DNA from: Ampelocalamus luodianensis
Taxonomy: Eukaryota > Streptophyta > Magnoliopsida > Poales > Poaceae
Reading direction: 5' to 3'
Length of the DNA: 64,000 bases
NCBI GenBank assembly: GCA_036346255.1
Contig: CM070622.1
Location: forward strand, 26,376,751 to 26,440,750
How positions within the stretch are numbered: the stretch's first letter is position 1; every line of letters starts with the position of its first letter. A program made the position numbers and the translations under genes. Of this stretch, positions 46,747 through 57,079 are shown piece after piece. The notes below the pieces were generated by a model that was given only the letters and a program-made list of their open reading frames with translations, searched no databases and was not told the origin of the DNA.

Positions 46747-47422
46747 GACCTCATTAAACCGCACCTCGTCTTACGTACCGATCTCGGCTGGCAACACCCG
46801 ATGACACGTGGGCCCCACGCCTCCAGGGCCCAGACCACCCTCACATGGCCGCGATTCCCACCACCGCGTCTCCGAAAAGTTTTTTTTTTAAAAAAACCCA
46901 ACCGAAATGAAGGAAATCCCAAAACGGGACGGCAGGGCAAGCGCAACTGAGCGCGACAGTTCGAGCTGTCCTCCACCACCGCCACCGCGAAACCGCCACC
47001 CGTGCCAATGTACCACGGGCCCGTACTCTCGCGACCCCACCCGCCAGCGAAACGAACGAGGTTCACCGAACACCCATGACAACGCAGTGATAATAACGAG
47101 TAAACAAGCGCGCGCAGTAGAGTTGATGAGGAAGCAGTGTGTAAACAAGCGACCATCGCCACCACTTAATGCCGCTCCCGTAATCCCGAAACCTCCCTCC
47201 CCTCCCCCTCCTTAACGCCACCTCCCCCTCCTCCTCAGCGGCTGCCACTTTCCCTTCCTCCTCCCCCCAAACTCCCCTCAAATCTCGCCTCCACCGCCGG
47301 CTCGCGAATCTACTTGCCCAGATCGGCGCCCCCGCGCGGCCGCTCGATGGCCGATCTGTGAGCCGCGGCACGACGGGAGAGAGAATACGAAAGCTGTAGC
47401 TACCTAGCTAGTTCACACAACC
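46747..47422 (+). promoter_or_regulatory. Proximal promoter and 5' leader of the FERONIA-like gene
   Basis: This is the host DNA left between MULE A and the start codon. It contains an ACACGTGGG G-box-like motif near 46804 and a long pyrimidine patch (about 47195-47280, CCTCCC repeats) typical of grass core promoters. There is no clear TATA box. Everything farther upstream has been moved 35 kb away by the MULE. Confidence 0.6.
47347..47361 (+). promoter_or_regulatory. Short upstream ORF (4 codons plus stop) in the FERONIA-like leader
   Basis: ATG GCC GAT CTG TGA ends 61 bases before the main ATG, in the GC-rich leader. If it is in the mRNA it could lower translation of the receptor. It is too short to judge conservation from one sequence. 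Confidence 0.4.
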
Positions 47423-50113
47423 ATGAGGAGCCCCAGATTTGTGCCCGTGCTCCTCCTGGCCGCCGCCTGCGCGGCGCTTGTGCTGCCCGCGGCGCGGGCG
47501 GCGGGAGGACAACTCGACCGCGCCCGAGCCGTCGGCGGCGGGGCGCCGTTCGTGCCGCGGGACGACATCCTGCTGGACTGCGGCGCGACGGGGCAGGGCA
47601 ACGACACGGACGGCCGGGTGTGGACGGGGACGCCGGGTCAAGTACGCGCCGGCGAACCTCGCCTCGGCGTCCGCGGCGTCGCAGGACCCCTCGGTGCCAC
47701 AGGTGCCCTACCTCACCGCGCGGGTCTCGGCGGCGCCCTTCACCTACTCCTTCCCGCTCGGCGCCGGCCGCAAGTTCCTCAGGCTGCACTTCTGCCCAGC
47801 CAACTACTCCAACCGCGACGCCGCCGACGCGCTCTTCTCCGTCTCCGCCGCCGCCGCCAACGTCACTCTCCTCTCAACTTCAGCGCCTACCAGACCGCCA
47901 CCGCGCTCAACTTCGCCTACCTTGTCCACGAGTTCTCCATCAACGTCACCGCCCCGACCCTCGACCTCACCTTCACCCCGGAGAAGGGCCACCCCAATGC
48001 CTACGCCTTCGTCAACGGCATCGAGGTCGTCTCCTCCCCAGACCTCTTCGACCTCTCCACCCCGAACCTGGTCTCCGGGGACGGCAACAACCAGCCGTTC
48101 CCGATCGATCCTGGTACTGCTCTGCAGACCATGTACCGGCTCAACGTCGGAGGCCAGGCGATCTCCCCTTCCAAGGATTCAGGCGGCTACCGGTCGTGGG
48201 ACGACGACTCACCTTACATTTATGGTGCGTCGACCGGGGTGACGTACCAGAATGATAACAATGTCACCATCACGTACCCTGACAATGTGCCGGGGTATGT
48301 GGCGCCGGTTGATGTCTACGCCACGGCACGGTCGATGGGTCCGGACAAGAATGTGAACTTGGGCTACAATCTCACCTGGATAATGCAGGTGGATGCTGGG
48401 TTCACATACCTCTTGAGGCTCCATTTCTGTGAGATACAGAGCCCGATCACTAAGGTCAATCAGCGGGTGTTCGACATTTACATCAACAACCTGACTGCCA
48501 TGGTGGGCGCTGATGTGATTGCATGGACAAATGGGAATGGGATTGGCAGTCCAGTGTATCAGGACTATGTGGTGGTCACAGTGGGCTCCGGGTCTATGGA
48601 TTTATGGGTGGCACTCCATCCGGATGTCGAGACGAAGCCACAGTACTATGATTCTATCCTCAATGGGATGGAGGTGTTCAAGCTGCAGCTTAGTAATGGG
48701 AGCCTTGCGGGGCTCAACCCTGTCCTGAGTGCCGAGCCAGTGGTGGATGGCGGGGCAGCGAAGAAGAAGTCAAGTGTTGGGCCTATTGTTGGTGGAGTGA
48801 TTGGAGGTTTGGTAGTTCTTGCGCTTGGGTATTGCTGCTTCTTTGTGATCTGCAAGCTTCGGAGGAGAGCGGGGAAGGATACAGGCATGAGTGATGGGCA
48901 TTCTGGTTGGCTGCCACTGTCGCTCTATGGCAATTCACACTCCTCAGGCTCAGCCAAGTCGCACACTACCGGGAGCTATGCTTCATCTTTGCCATCCAAC
49001 CTCTGCCGCCATTTCTCTTTTGCGGAGATCAAGGCTGCAACAAACAACTTTGATGAATCACTCCTCCTTGGTGTGGGTGGATTCGGTAAAGTTTACCATG
49101 GAGAGATTGATGGGCGATCAACCAAGGTGGCTATCAAGCGTGGCAATCCCTTGTCTGAGCAGGGTGTGCATGAGTTCCAGACTGAGATTGAGATGTTGTC
49201 GAAGCTCCGCCATCGTCATCTTGTGTCGCTGATTGGTTACTGCGAAGAGAAGAATGAGATGATCCTGGTCTATGACTACATGGCTCATGGAACTCTGCGT
49301 GAGCACCTGTACAAGACCCAGAATGCACCGCTTACCTGGAGGCAGCGCTTAGAGATCTGCATTGGTGCAGCTCGTGGGCTTCACTACCTTCACACCGGTG
49401 CAAAGCACACTATCATCCACCGTGATGTGAAGACGACAAACATCCTCCTGGATGAGAAATGGGTCGCCAAGGTTTCAGATTTTGGTCTGTCCAAGACTGG
49501 GCCATCGATGGATCACACACATGTGAGCACAGTTGTCAAGGGCAGTTTTGGTTACCTCGATCCTGAATATTTCCGCAGGCAGCAACTCACAGAGAAATCT
49601 GATGTCTACTCGTTTGGTGTTGTGCTATTCGAGGTCCTTTGTGCTCGGCCTGCCTTGAACCCCACGCTCCCAAAGGAAGAAGTTAGCTTGGCGGAGTGGG
49701 CATTGCACTGCCAGAAGAAGGGCATTCTCGATCAGATTGTTGATCCCTACCTAAAGGGCAAGATTGCTCCACAGTGCTTCAAGAAGTTTGCCGAGACAGC
49801 TGAGAAGTGTGTTTCCGATCAGGGTATCGACCGTCCTTCGATGGGTGACGTTCTTTGGAACCTGGAGTTTGCCCTTCAAATGCAAGAAAGCGCAGAGGAG
49901 AGCGGAAGCCTTGGCTGTGGGATGTCAGACGAGGGCACTCCCCTCGTGATGGTTGGAAAGAAGGATCCCAATGACCCATCGGTCGAGTCAAGCACCACTA
50001 CAACCACAACCACTTCCATTAGCATGGGCGAGCAAAGTGTTGCGAGCATGGACTCTGATGGGCTGACGCCTAGTGCGGTCTTCTCACAGATCATGAACCC
50101 CAAGGGGCGGTGA
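47423..50113 (+). CDS. FER: FERONIA-like receptor kinase (CrRLK1L family), with a hidden frameshifted stretch
   Basis: A plasma-membrane receptor kinase for cell-wall sensing and RALF peptide signalling, involved in growth, fertilisation and immunity. The 896-codon frame is single-exon, as in this family. It has a signal peptide (residues 1-27), a malectin-like extracellular region (about 48-400, with LLRLHFCEI near 326), a transmembrane helix (454-477) and a kinase from about 531. The kinase shows GVGGFGKV (550-557), catalytic Lys in AIK (572), HRD (666-668) and DFG (686-688). The C-terminus VFSQIMNPKGR is the FERONIA signature rather than THESEUS or HERKULES. Residues 70-150 are nonsense in this frame. 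The neighbouring frame reads KYAPANLASASAASQ and AGRKFLRLHFCPANYSN, proper malectin-like sequence. Three one-base gaps (near 47629, 47639 and 47872) explain this, and the total of three restores frame. Rice orthologues are called FLR1 and FLR2, and which one this matches cannot be told here. Confidence 0.93.
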   Translation: MRSPRFVPVLLLAAACAALVLPAARAAGGQLDRARAVGGGAPFVPRDDILLDCGATGQGNDTDGRVWTGTPGQVRAGEPRLGVRGVAGPLGATGALPHRAGLGGALHLLLPARRRPQVPQAALLPSQLLQPRRRRRALLRLRRRRQRHSPLNFSAYQTATALNFAYLVHEFSINVTAPTLDLTFTPEKGHPNAYAFVNGIEVVSSPDLFDLSTPNLVSGDGNNQPFPIDPGTALQTMYRLNVGGQAISPSKDSGGYRSWDDDSPYIYGASTGVTYQNDNNVTITYPDNVPGYVAPVDVYATARSMGPDKNVNLGYNLTWIMQVDAGFTYLLRLHFCEIQSPITKVNQRVFDIYINNLTAMVGADVIAWTNGNGIGSPVYQDYVVVTVGSGSMDLWVALHPDVETKPQYYDSILNGMEVFKLQLSNGSLAGLNPVLSAEPVVDGGAAKKKSSVGPIVGGVIGGLVVLALGYCCFFVICKLRRRAGKDTGMSDGHSGWLPLSLYGNSHSSGSAKSHTTGSYASSLPSNLCRHFSFAEIKAATNNFDESLLLGVGGFGKVYHGEIDGRSTKVAIKRGNPLSEQGVHEFQTEIEMLSKLRHRHLVSLIGYCEEKNEMILVYDYMAHGTLREHLYKTQNAPLTWRQRLEICIGAARGLHYLHTGAKHTIIHRDVKTTNILLDEKWVAKVSDFGLSKTGPSMDHTHVSTVVKGSFGYLDPEYFRRQQLTEKSDVYSFGVVLFEVLCARPALNPTLPKEEVSLAEWALHCQKKGILDQIVDPYLKGKIAPQCFKKFAETAEKCVSDQGIDRPSMGDVLWNLEFALQMQESAEESGSLGCGMSDEGTPLVMVGKKDPNDPSVESSTTTTTTTSISMGEQSVASMDSDGLTPSAVFSQIMNPKGR

Positions 50114-50350
50114 GGTAAAAGAAAAAACTGGCTCTGCTTGTCACTCTGCAGGCATAATTTATTCATTCAGCATATTTTCATGAGTTTGTGCTCCTCATGT
50201 TCTCTCAAGTTATGGACCGAAGTCAGAGGATTGTTTCATATTAGATATTCTGTCTTGCCTTGTATTTTCTCCAGTGTTGTAATGACTTGTTATATGCGTA
50301 TTGGCTTGTAGTGTACCGCCACTGCTATTGACCAATCAACTTGTAATATT
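50114..50350 (+). terminator. 3' untranslated region and likely polyadenylation zone of the FERONIA-like gene
   Basis: T-rich DNA follows the TGA. TTGTAATGACTTGTTATATG near 50277 and TTGTAATATTGTATC near 50341 are typical plant far-upstream elements, so cleavage is likely around 50300-50370. Confidence 0.45.
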
Positions 50351-51712
50351 GTATCAGAAAGTGATGTGCACGATCCTCCCCGTTGTTATTGCCTTTATGA
50401 TGTGTTTGGTCGGAGTCCAAGCTCGACAGTTGCACTTCATGTCAATTTTCAAATCTTGGTGGATCGAAGAACTGATAGGTCGTTTTCGATTATTAGCAGA
50501 GCCAGGTATTCTGCCTTTTGAGTTTTGACAAAATTGACGTGTACAAAGTTGTGAACACGTGCCATTGGATTATAGGGTTGTGATGGATGATTCATGAAAG
50601 CTCTTCCGCTGTTGTATTTTGGTAGTACTATGTTATTTAGATGTTGATTGTTGCATCAATCATGCTCATGCATATACCGGACTATGCTGTGTTCGGTGTC
50701 TTCTTTTTTTTTATAAGTATAAACTTATAAAATTGATGTTGAACTATGCTTCTGTGTGATGCCATTCTCTGGACATTAGTTGTCTGTTTACTTACAGCTG
50801 TGTAGATGTCTCAAGTTTGTGGATCCAGATTGCTGTCCGCTCACTCTTATCTTGATCTCATCATCTTATTTTTCTCAGCAATATATCATTATATTGTATC
50901 AGGTATCTGCTGATCCAATTGCTTGTACAGCTGTCTTGTCAAAGAGACGGGGGGCTTTAATATGGTTCCAGTGTCCAGTCTGTGTAGCGAAGAATCGGTA
51001 GAGGGATCCAGTTCAAAAGCAGAGGACATATGCAAACAGTGTTTCGTGTTAGGTAAACAGTGCTGTGCTATATTCCTGTAGCAGCACTGTGGCAGCCGTT
51101 AAGAAACCACTGTAGTGTTGACTCTTAATTTCCGTATACTATACCATCTCTGCATTGAGAGCACTAATACAAAGAATCCCTCTCCTCGGTGGAGATGGAC
51201 GAAAGAGCCGCACCTACTGGTGGTAGTACGAATCATGTAGATGGTTTGTCCTGAAATCGTAATGGATGGACGCCATTGTTACCCTGTTCAGTTTTCCCAA
51301 CTGTAACATTTTTGGAGGCATTGATCGATCGATGACGATGCCAACTCCAATATCGTTTGCTTGTCTTGATGCGTCTTCGCTGGTCGTTTATAAATTATAT
51401 GTCGGTTATTTTTCTCGCCAAACTTTTCGGCCTTTTTTACTTTCTTTAGAGACCGGAATCTGTCGTGTGCCCAGATCACGGAAGTGATACCGCGTCAAGT
51501 ACTACTACGACTTCAGTTGGTAATCATAAATTACAAACCGAAGTTGGTAATTATTTTGGGGCTGCTTCGACTCAAGACACAAAGAAGAAGATAGAAACCC
51601 TAGCACGAGCATTGCATGCGGAGCCAAGGGAGCAGCACAGCATGCGGGCATGGAATTATACGGGCACCAGAAAGCCACCAAAGCTGGATAACAGAAGGAG
51701 CTGTATTGTACA
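50351..51712. other. Intergenic DNA, no gene recognised
   Basis: A/T-rich sequence with only short ORFs (up to about 75 codons) lacking any motif. A T-run with an inverted AAGTTTATA/TATAAACTT pair lies near 50700-50735. Nothing else is supported. Confidence 0.5.
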
Positions 51713-51740
51713 AAGAGCCGAGCCGAGCCGAGCCGAGCCG
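51713..51740 (+). repeat. (GAGCC)n microsatellite
   Basis: GAGCCGAGCCGAGCCGAGCC, about five units of five bases. Confidence 0.9.
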
Positions 51741-51995
51741 CATGGGAAAGAAATCGAGCCATGCGTGTGTGAAGAGATGAGCCGTGCGCCCGTGCGGCAC
51801 TAGAAGCTGACCCGCGTGGGAACGGAATCACATCCTCTCGCATTGAATTTCTAAGATCTGAGCTATTAGATCGGAAATCACCGTTTGAGATTGATTGCTA
51901 CAGTGTTCATAAATAGTATTCTACTATAGTGTTTTGCTACCGTACAGGTCTGAATCTCGGCCGTCGTTCCGATCCGACGACTGTAAAACAATATC

Positions 51996-52083
51996 TTGGT
52001 ACTGTTTACCGTGACATTACCCTGAGATGGCAGAGGATTGGTACTGTTTACCATGATATTACCCTGAGATCATGACAGAGGAT
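51996..52083 (+). repeat. ~43-bp tandem duplication
   Basis: TTGGTACTGTTTACCGTGAC...CAGAGGATT occurs twice in a row (51996-52038 and 52038-52083) with a few changes. Confidence 0.8.
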
Positions 52084-52399
52084 TTGGTTCCCGTGGAAAG
52101 GCACTTGGGCCGCGTATGTGGAATACAGAGAAGAAGCGAGGGGCGATCGGTGCAAGCCAGGAACGCAAGCCAACGGAGGAAAACGTGCGCGTTAAGGAAA
52201 GCCAGAGTCCGGGGCCGTATTGGGTGCGGATTGGTAGGATTCCAATCCGGATCGTTTCTTAAAATCTGGGAGCTTTCTCTTTTAAATATTCAATCCGAAT
52301 TGATCTCCTTCCTTTTATCCCTTCCGAAATATTTGTTTCGTTCGGTTTGTTTGTTTTTTTGGGCTGCGTCCGAATTAAGGAGTTAGGGGTCGGTTTCCT

Positions 52400-52999
52400 A
52401 GAGTTTCTCTTAAAAACCAGATTGGATTATTTAGGGAGTTTCGGTTGTTAAGGTGCTTGCTTGAGATATAAGCCACATGGCCGCGCCTTTGTAAATTTAC
52501 AAGGTATGATTCAGATGAATAAAAATTAGAAAAGCCATTTGGCGCATATTGTGTGTTCTTGTACTTGGGAGATGAGAGGTTTGTTGTTCTTGGGAGATTG
52601 AGAGAGAGATCAAGAGTTTAGTACTGTTCACGCATGGACACACTGTGCATCGAGGCTACTGCTACATGCAATTCAATCTATTAGATTGGTTCGTGAGTGT
52701 GTTGATTTTCTTGCAATTCAATTCACCTGAATTGGTTTGTGAGATTACTATTCTTCCGTCAAGTCATCCTATTTTGGGACTGTTCATGTGGGACTATTCA
52801 CGTGTGTAGTACTGTTCATCCAGAGCAAAACGTTAATAATCTTCGTGTATATCGTGAAAGATTGGACCAACAATTCGGATCCTTCTAATCAACTAGTTGG
52901 ATCTTTATCAGCAAGGGGGCTTGCCAAACCCAGATGATCTGCTTGAGAGTTCAGACAAGTAGGGTTTAGGGTGCAAACAGGGCAGATAATTCATGTCCG
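52400..52999. other. Possible LTR fragment, family not identified
   Basis: Repeated ACTGTTCA words, GAGAGAGATCAAGAG and an ending ATTCGGATCCTTCT resemble LTR sequence. No boundary, primer site or duplication could be fixed. Confidence 0.25.
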
Positions 53000-53470
53000 G
53001 CCAACCGATCGAAGACTTGCGGAGCGAATATGGAAAGGATAAATGACTATTCGATACTATCCGTGTCCGACTCCAACTCCGAGAAAAAAGTACATAATAG
53101 GATACGGGAGGAGCGATATCCGTCCGTATGTGTTCGTATGTCAGGTGGTATGAGAAAAGTCTGTTGTGACTTCACTTTGGGACAGAATGACATATAGGTA
53201 GATTGCAGCATCTGAGCATGCAGGGGATACTGAGTGTTTTCCCTCGACATCTCAGCGATCAGTTTCTCCGTGTTCATTCTGATTGCACTCCTACTGTCCA
53301 ATGTTCTATGCAAGGGTGCAAAAGAAGCGCATAATTTATGCCTGACCGACTGAAGGCTCGTGGAGCGAATACAGGGTGAACAAATGGGTATCCGACACTA
53401 TCTGTATCTGATTCTGACTCCAAGAAAAGAATACAGAACGAGTGATATCTATCAGTATTCGCATCTACTG
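53000..53470 (+). repeat. Diverged direct repeat
   Basis: 53000-53135 and 53340-53470 share the order GACCG/GAAG, GGAGCGAATA, CACTATC or TACTATC, GACTCC, AGAAAAA, GAGCGATATC or GAGTGATATC. They are old copies of one small repeat, with no coding content. Confidence 0.55.
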
Positions 53471-53808
53471 TACGCCTACAGACAACCACATCCAGCTAGT
53501 CATCGTCACAACCACGAGGCGTGTCGCTCTATCGGTTTTTTGTGCCCAACATTCTAAGGCAAGCTCATTGCGAACTTGTCGTACCTGCTATCCCAGCTAA
53601 ATCTCATCTTTCTTGCAAGAATCACCTCTGTTCACACAGAAAATGGGAGGGAAATGACAGCAAGGGAAAGAAAACTGTTTGCCCCCTGATCGGGCAAGGG
53701 GACTGTTTCAAGTAGCAGAGCTGTATCCAATTGCGATTTGCGACTTCAGTTGCACATTCACACGTATATATGTCCAACTGATGAATCCATCGACGGCCCG
53801 GTGATACA

Positions 53809-53905
53809 TAAATTTTTGCATATTTGGCCCTGTAGCAATTTTTAATTTCAAAAATAACCCCGTTCGAACGAAAATTTCAAAAATAGCCATGTAACGATTA
53901 CGCAT
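53809..53905 (+). repeat. Left terminal repeat of MULE B
   Basis: It shares AAATTTTTGCAT, TTTGGCC, GTAGCAA and TTTAATTTCAAAA with MULE A in order, then diverges (TTCGAACGAAAATTTC). Confidence 0.75.
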
Positions 53906-54367
53906 CGCTGGTACCGAGCGCGGTAGCTTGCCGACCGCACGGCAGCCACTGCCCCGTGCTACCCCCATTTTTCGGTTTTTTTTAAAGGAATAACAACTTT
54001 AAAAAAAATAAAAAATTAGAATTTAAATAAAATTTGGAAAAAATTTAGAATTTTTTTAAAAAATATTAAATATTATTAAAAATTATAAAAAAAAATTAAA
54101 AATCTATTGTATGATGTTATTATTTTTTTTGAAAATAAAAGTGTGGTGACAACATTGGTTGGTCTGTTTGTTATTTTTGTAGAATATGAAGGGCACAAAA
54201 TTTGTCAGACTCGCAATAACATTTTGTTATCGTCGTATATTGTTGTAGTGCGCTAAATTTCTGAGAAATTTTACGAGGACAATTAAGATAGTAACGAGTC
54301 GTAAGGAGGAAGGTAAGTGATATTACTTTATGCTTGTTAAAAATGACGAGTTAAAGCATAATACTTT
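53906..54367. other. MULE B subterminal region, no gene seen
   Basis: A GC-rich patch is followed by a very A/T-rich run (53990-54130). GTCAGACTCGCAATAACATTTTG-like sequence at 54206 is repeated at 54646, flanking the first half of the left ORF. Confidence 0.5.
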
Positions 54368-54853
54368 ATGGAGCTTGTACAAAATACAATTAAAGGGGCT
54401 GAGAACGCTCGTTGTGATTATGAAGATGGTCTAAAACAATACATTGAAATGTTGTGGGTCAGAAATGTTGTGGTTCCATACTCTATATGCACTGCACAAT
54501 TTTATTCAGCCATTTCGATTAGGATTTGCAGAAATGAAAAAAAAGTAGGGTTTGCAGTCTTGATAGCAAGGTATATTTGCGGTCTAGAGGAGGTTGTGGG
54601 ATATTCCAAATATGCTATACTTTCGCGTATACGGAAAACTATCTGTTAGACTCGGAATAATATTTTGTTAACGCCAGATCGCCAAAGTACAACAATGTCG
54701 CAAAGCATACGTCATGTAATGCGGGGATACACGACAGTTGATCTATTTATGAAGGACTACGATACATAGATAAAGTGAACATTACAATCTTATTACAAGC
54801 TGGACCTCTACTTGGCAAAACAAGAAATAATAGAAGAAATACCGCAAAACTAA

Positions 54854-55312
54854 CTATGTGAAGTAATTTACAAGCATTTTCTCAACCCTTTCCATCCTTT
54901 CATCCAGTCTTTTAAGTCTCATTAGGTTCATTTGCATTGGTTGATCGGAGGGTCGAGCCATCGGACGAAATGCGACAACACCACGAGTGTCTTCTTGTAA
55001 GGAAGCAATTTGCATTGCAATATCTCGAACTCTCGGGACGACTTCATCACCCAACGCCAAAACCGATGTTGTGTTACGAAAAGGAATTGCAACGAAGTGA
55101 AAAAAAGAACGTGCTATTTGAATGGAATTCATTTGGGATGATTAGGCAGTACTTACCGTAAGATTTGAACACTTCATGAACACTCGGGGTGGATTCGTTG
55201 GCGTATGCGAGGTGAACACATTTGCCGGATCCCTGCAACGAGGGCACACGAGGTGCTGTCGCGGCGATTCTAATTGTCTGCTCACACGAAAGTTAGATGA
55301 GGCCGAAGACAT
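54854..55312 (-). pseudogene. Extra small GRF gene in MULE B, inverted and truncated
   Basis: From the ATG at 55312 exon 1 reads MSSASSNFRVSRQLES and LVCPRCRDPANVFTSHTPTN, with FMKCSNLT at its end (exon 1 ends 55157, GTAAGT follows). Exon 2 gives SVLALGDEVVPRVRDIAMQI and LDERMERVEKML, then shifts frame, so the membrane tail is lost as read (stop at 54854). The acceptor is damaged (GTA in place of GTAG). It is the third copy of this gene in the window and keeps the least broken exon 1. Confidence 0.65.
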
Positions 55313-55487
55313 GTTGTTATAGAATGGAAGAAAGGAGAAGAGGAAGTGAAGAGTGAGGTGAATGGCTGCCAAAGCATTCATATATAGCCTGTGGCTAAAT
55401 TGCAATTGGGTTCAAGGATATTCGCGTCCGCGAGGTAGCTGGCCTGAGGAGGAATCATTTGGCAGTGTTGCGTGATATCTTTTAGAT

Positions 55488-55770
55488 TTTGTCCTGACTC
55501 GTCGGGTCACATCACTGTACAAAAGCTGACTCGTTGGGTCAATGACTGCGTAAAAGCTGACTCGTCGGGTCACATCACTGGGCAAAAGCTGACTCGTCGG
55601 GTCACATCATTGCGCAAAAGCTGACTCGTCGGGTCACGTCGTTGCGCAAAGATATGAGTTGGAAGAAAGGAGAAGAGGAAGTGAAGAGTGAGCTGAATGG
55701 CAGCCAAACCATCCATATATAGCCTGTGCCTAAATTGCAGTTGGGTTCAAGGAGAAGAGGAAGATAGGCT
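55488..55770 (-). repeat. ~32-bp tandem array plus duplicated leader upstream of the inverted GRF gene
   Basis: GACTCGTCGGGTCACATCAC with AAAAGCT spacers repeats five times (55488-55650). Next to it, 55656-55760 is a second copy of the gene's own leader and TATA region (compare 55322-55420: GAAGAAAGGAGAAGAGGAAG and CATATATAGCCTGTG). The array and leader are thus duplicated together. Confidence 0.7.
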
Positions 55771-55984
55771 TGCATGGAACCAGAAGTACATTAGAATCCG
55801 AAGACAAAGGCACATTACATGTGGTCACATGGCATGCTAGTTTGGCTAATTGCTTGAGTCATCCTTGCTGCTACTATGGTACAGTGCGACAGAAGCATCC
55901 GGACTATGTAAGTATACATGCCTTTAGGGGATAGTAAAAAACATGGCGGGTAGGACGAAGGACTACTACGGAATGACCCGACCT

Positions 55985-56721
55985 ACTGCGAGGATCGGGG
56001 CCATTTTCCCTTCCTTGTGAGCTCGGCGTTGAACTCCTCGCCGCCTCTTTGGCCTTGGCGCTATTTCCTCTTTTCTCGCGCTCCCTCTCGCGAGCCACAC
56101 GCTGCCTGCGATTGCACGCCTCGAGATGAGCTTTTATCTCCCGATGTATACGCTCGTTTTGCTCGTCGTTGCGGCGCTCGTCCTCCCTGATCTCGCGGGC
56201 CCTTTTGACATCCCACTCCTCGAAGTCGAGAGTCCACTGGTCATGTGGGTGGATCTCGTGGTCGATCCACTTGCGGTAGCCACATAGCGGATCCGGGGAC
56301 TACAGGTAGATGGGAGAGCTTGTTAGTGCATATTTTGAAAGAGAAAGGGTATAAGAACATATTGTAACTGGACCTTACCGGCTGTTGATAGCTGCGTGTG
56401 TCCCAACGGCGGTCGGGATGGTCACAGGAGTAGTTCGCACAACCCCAGTAACGCATGCCCAGGCTTAGCCGGTGCTTAGACTTGAAGAACTTGCATGGGT
56501 CCATGCACCGCCAGAGGGGCGTCTCCCCTCGGCGGGTCTTTGCGCGAACGCTCGGTTGGAACGTTCGGGATGGGGTTACTGCTACGGGGGGCCTTACTAC
56601 GGAGAGCTGTCATCCTAGCGAGCGCCTCTTGCTGGACCCAGGCCGCAGCAGCCCTTGCTTGGTCGTCCTGCTCCCCAGGAGCCCTTGCTAGTCCGCGGAT
56701 CTCATCCCATTGCTTTGTCAT
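55985..56721 (-). pseudogene. GRF-type zinc-finger protein gene, MULE B (frameshift)
   Basis: Exon 1, read leftward, encodes KQWDEIRGLARAPGEQDDQA and, after one frame change near 56560, CMDPCKFFKSKHRLSLGMRY followed by WGCANYSCD. An intron (donor GTAAGG at 56378, acceptor CTGTAG at 56300) joins it to LCGYRKWIDHEIHPHDQW. This CxxxC, GMRYWGC, LCxYxxWID pattern is a GRF zinc finger with all ligands present. A long charged helix follows (KRAREIREDERRNDEQNERI) and a basic end. The final frame likely ends KGKWPRSSQ and a stop, matching MULE A. The zinc finger differs clearly from the MULE A gene, so the two copies may have exchanged or diverged in this module. Confidence 0.6.
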
Positions 56722-56832
56722 CTTGTCCCATTGCTTCTTCTGTCTCTTGTCCGTCCCGACGTGGTGAAGGAAGCTCTTGTGTAGTGTTGGGTTTGGTTGT
56801 GTAGTGTTCTCTTCCAGAGCAGGTCACCCCCT

Positions 56833-56840
56833 TTTATAAG
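56833..56840 (-). promoter_or_regulatory. TATA box of the MULE B GRF gene
   Basis: CTTATAAAAG on the minus strand, in the same GGGGCTTATAAAA context as in MULE A, about 110 bases before the first usable ATG. Confidence 0.55.
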
Positions 56841-56887
56841 CCCCCGGGGGTGGTCACGGTATGGTTAAGTTCTGGTGAGTAGCCTAC

Positions 56888-57075
56888 GAGGCAGAGTGTT
56901 GTCTTGTATTTCTGATAAGTTTATGGCGACGCAGAGTATTGTCTTTTCTTTCTGAAAAGTTTTTTGGCGAGGCAGAGTATTGTCTTGTCTTTCTGAATAG
57001 TTTGTGGCGACGCAGAGTATTGTCTTGTCTTTCTGAAAAGTTTCGACGAGGCAGAGTGTTGGCTTGTATTTCTGA
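56888..57075 (+). repeat. ~40-bp tandem repeat (five units)
   Basis: GCAGAGTATTGTCTTGTCTT with TCTGAAAAGTTTGTGGCGA recurs with GCAGAG at 56891, 56931, 56972, 57012 and 57051. It sits between the two divergent genes, next to the 31-bp array. Confidence 0.85.
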
Positions 57076-57079
57076 AAAG

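Larger units (their letters stand above)
54368..55930 (+). pseudogene. Unknown left-module ORF of MULE B, split by an inverted block
   Basis: The first part (54368-54655) contains IKGAENARCDYEDGLKQY. The second part (about 55777-55930) contains LHVVTWHASLANCLSHPC and ends AFRG stop. Between them lies 1.1 kb carrying a leftward small GRF gene. In MULE A the two parts are less than 200 bases apart. No domain is recognised. Confidence 0.4.

Noticed and set aside
47400..47789. Antisense ORFs over the 5' end of the receptor gene, and the 267- and 211-codon ORFs in its other frames
   Set aside because: They arise from GC-rich codon bias. The second-frame ORF is informative only as evidence of the frameshift.
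55904..56098. A separate 64-codon gene on the minus strand
   Set aside because: It is the frameshifted tail of exon 2 of the MULE B GRF gene.
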